Shown here: one piece after another, positions 44,018 through 44,060 of the stretch | How positions within the stretch are numbered: the stretch's first letter is position 1 | How the letters are laid out: each line of letters starts with the position of its first letter | NCBI GenBank assembly: GCA_964473155.1 | Contig: CAYYNT010000031.1 | Span: 1-44,060 of the forward strand | Direction: 5' to 3' | DNA length: 44,060 nt | Source of the DNA: JAJFUG01 sp964473155 | GTDB taxonomy: Bacteria > Gemmatimonadota > Glassbacteria > GWA2-58-10 | Program-made: the position numbers and the translations under genes | Notes under the pieces: generated by a model | What the model was told of the DNA's origin: nothing | The model's input: the letters and a program-made list of their open reading frames with translations, nothing else | Database searches by the model: none

Positions 44018-44060
44018 TCTTAAAAGTTCTGTAAAATTGGATCAAGAGTTTCGGGTATAG

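Overview
The window reads as a stretch of chromosome from a Gram-negative bacterium of the Fibrobacterota-Chlorobiota-Bacteroidota (FCB) type, probably from a G+C-rich, little-cultured lineage (a Glassbacteria- or Gemmatimonadota-like genome is my guess, not a demonstration). The reasons are PorV/FadL-like outer-membrane proteins, a TonB-dependent receptor with a carboxypeptidase-regulatory N-terminal domain, a large exported protein with a C-terminal sorting-type domain, a CdaA/CdaR pair, an ASPIC/VCBS protein with a dockerin-like tail, and uniformly high G+C outside a few islands. No phage, conjugation or CRISPR genes are visible.

Layout. 1-9129 (minus strand) is a carbohydrate/catabolic accessory region: a broken copy of a polysaccharide deacetylase, an AT-richer heparinase II/III-type lyase, the intact deacetylase, a 50-residue Cys-rich membrane protein, a TIM-barrel sugar isomerase-like protein, a URO-D-like protein, an esterase-type alpha/beta hydrolase and a VanZ-like protein. 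9163-10919 is cdaR-cdaA (cyclic di-AMP synthesis). 11146-18773 is one tightly packed minus-strand block: lipoprotein, FadL-like barrel, TPR/Ig/transmembrane/STAND ATPase, ThuA-like lipoprotein, and a Ser/Thr kinase fused to a second STAND-type ATPase. 18888-25537 (minus) holds a Wzi-like barrel, a sigma-54 activator and a large VCBS/ASPIC/dockerin protein.

The plus strand from 25716 to 35515 carries a small membrane protein and ssb, two sodium-coupled amino-acid transporters, the early heme/siroheme operon (ccsA-like, siroheme dehydrogenase, hemA, hemC, cobA-hemD) and an orphan exported protein ending at a strong terminator. 35532-43510 (minus) is a three-gene outer-membrane operon (TonB receptor, large exported protein, PorV-like barrel) preceded by a perfect -24/-12 sigma-54 promoter. 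A tRNA-Ser(GGA) with its own promoter and terminator closes the window.

The most promising undescribed system is the envelope-spanning block at 11146-18131: two proteins carry related P-loop ATPase modules, one behind a cytoplasmic protein kinase and one behind a predicted periplasmic TPR/Ig sensor, with a ThuA-like lipoprotein translationally coupled between them and an outer-membrane barrel at the front. A second theme is sigma-54 control: an activator gene sits beside a near-consensus site, and a perfect site precedes the TonB operon. Functions below rest on motif recognition by eye; no database search was run.
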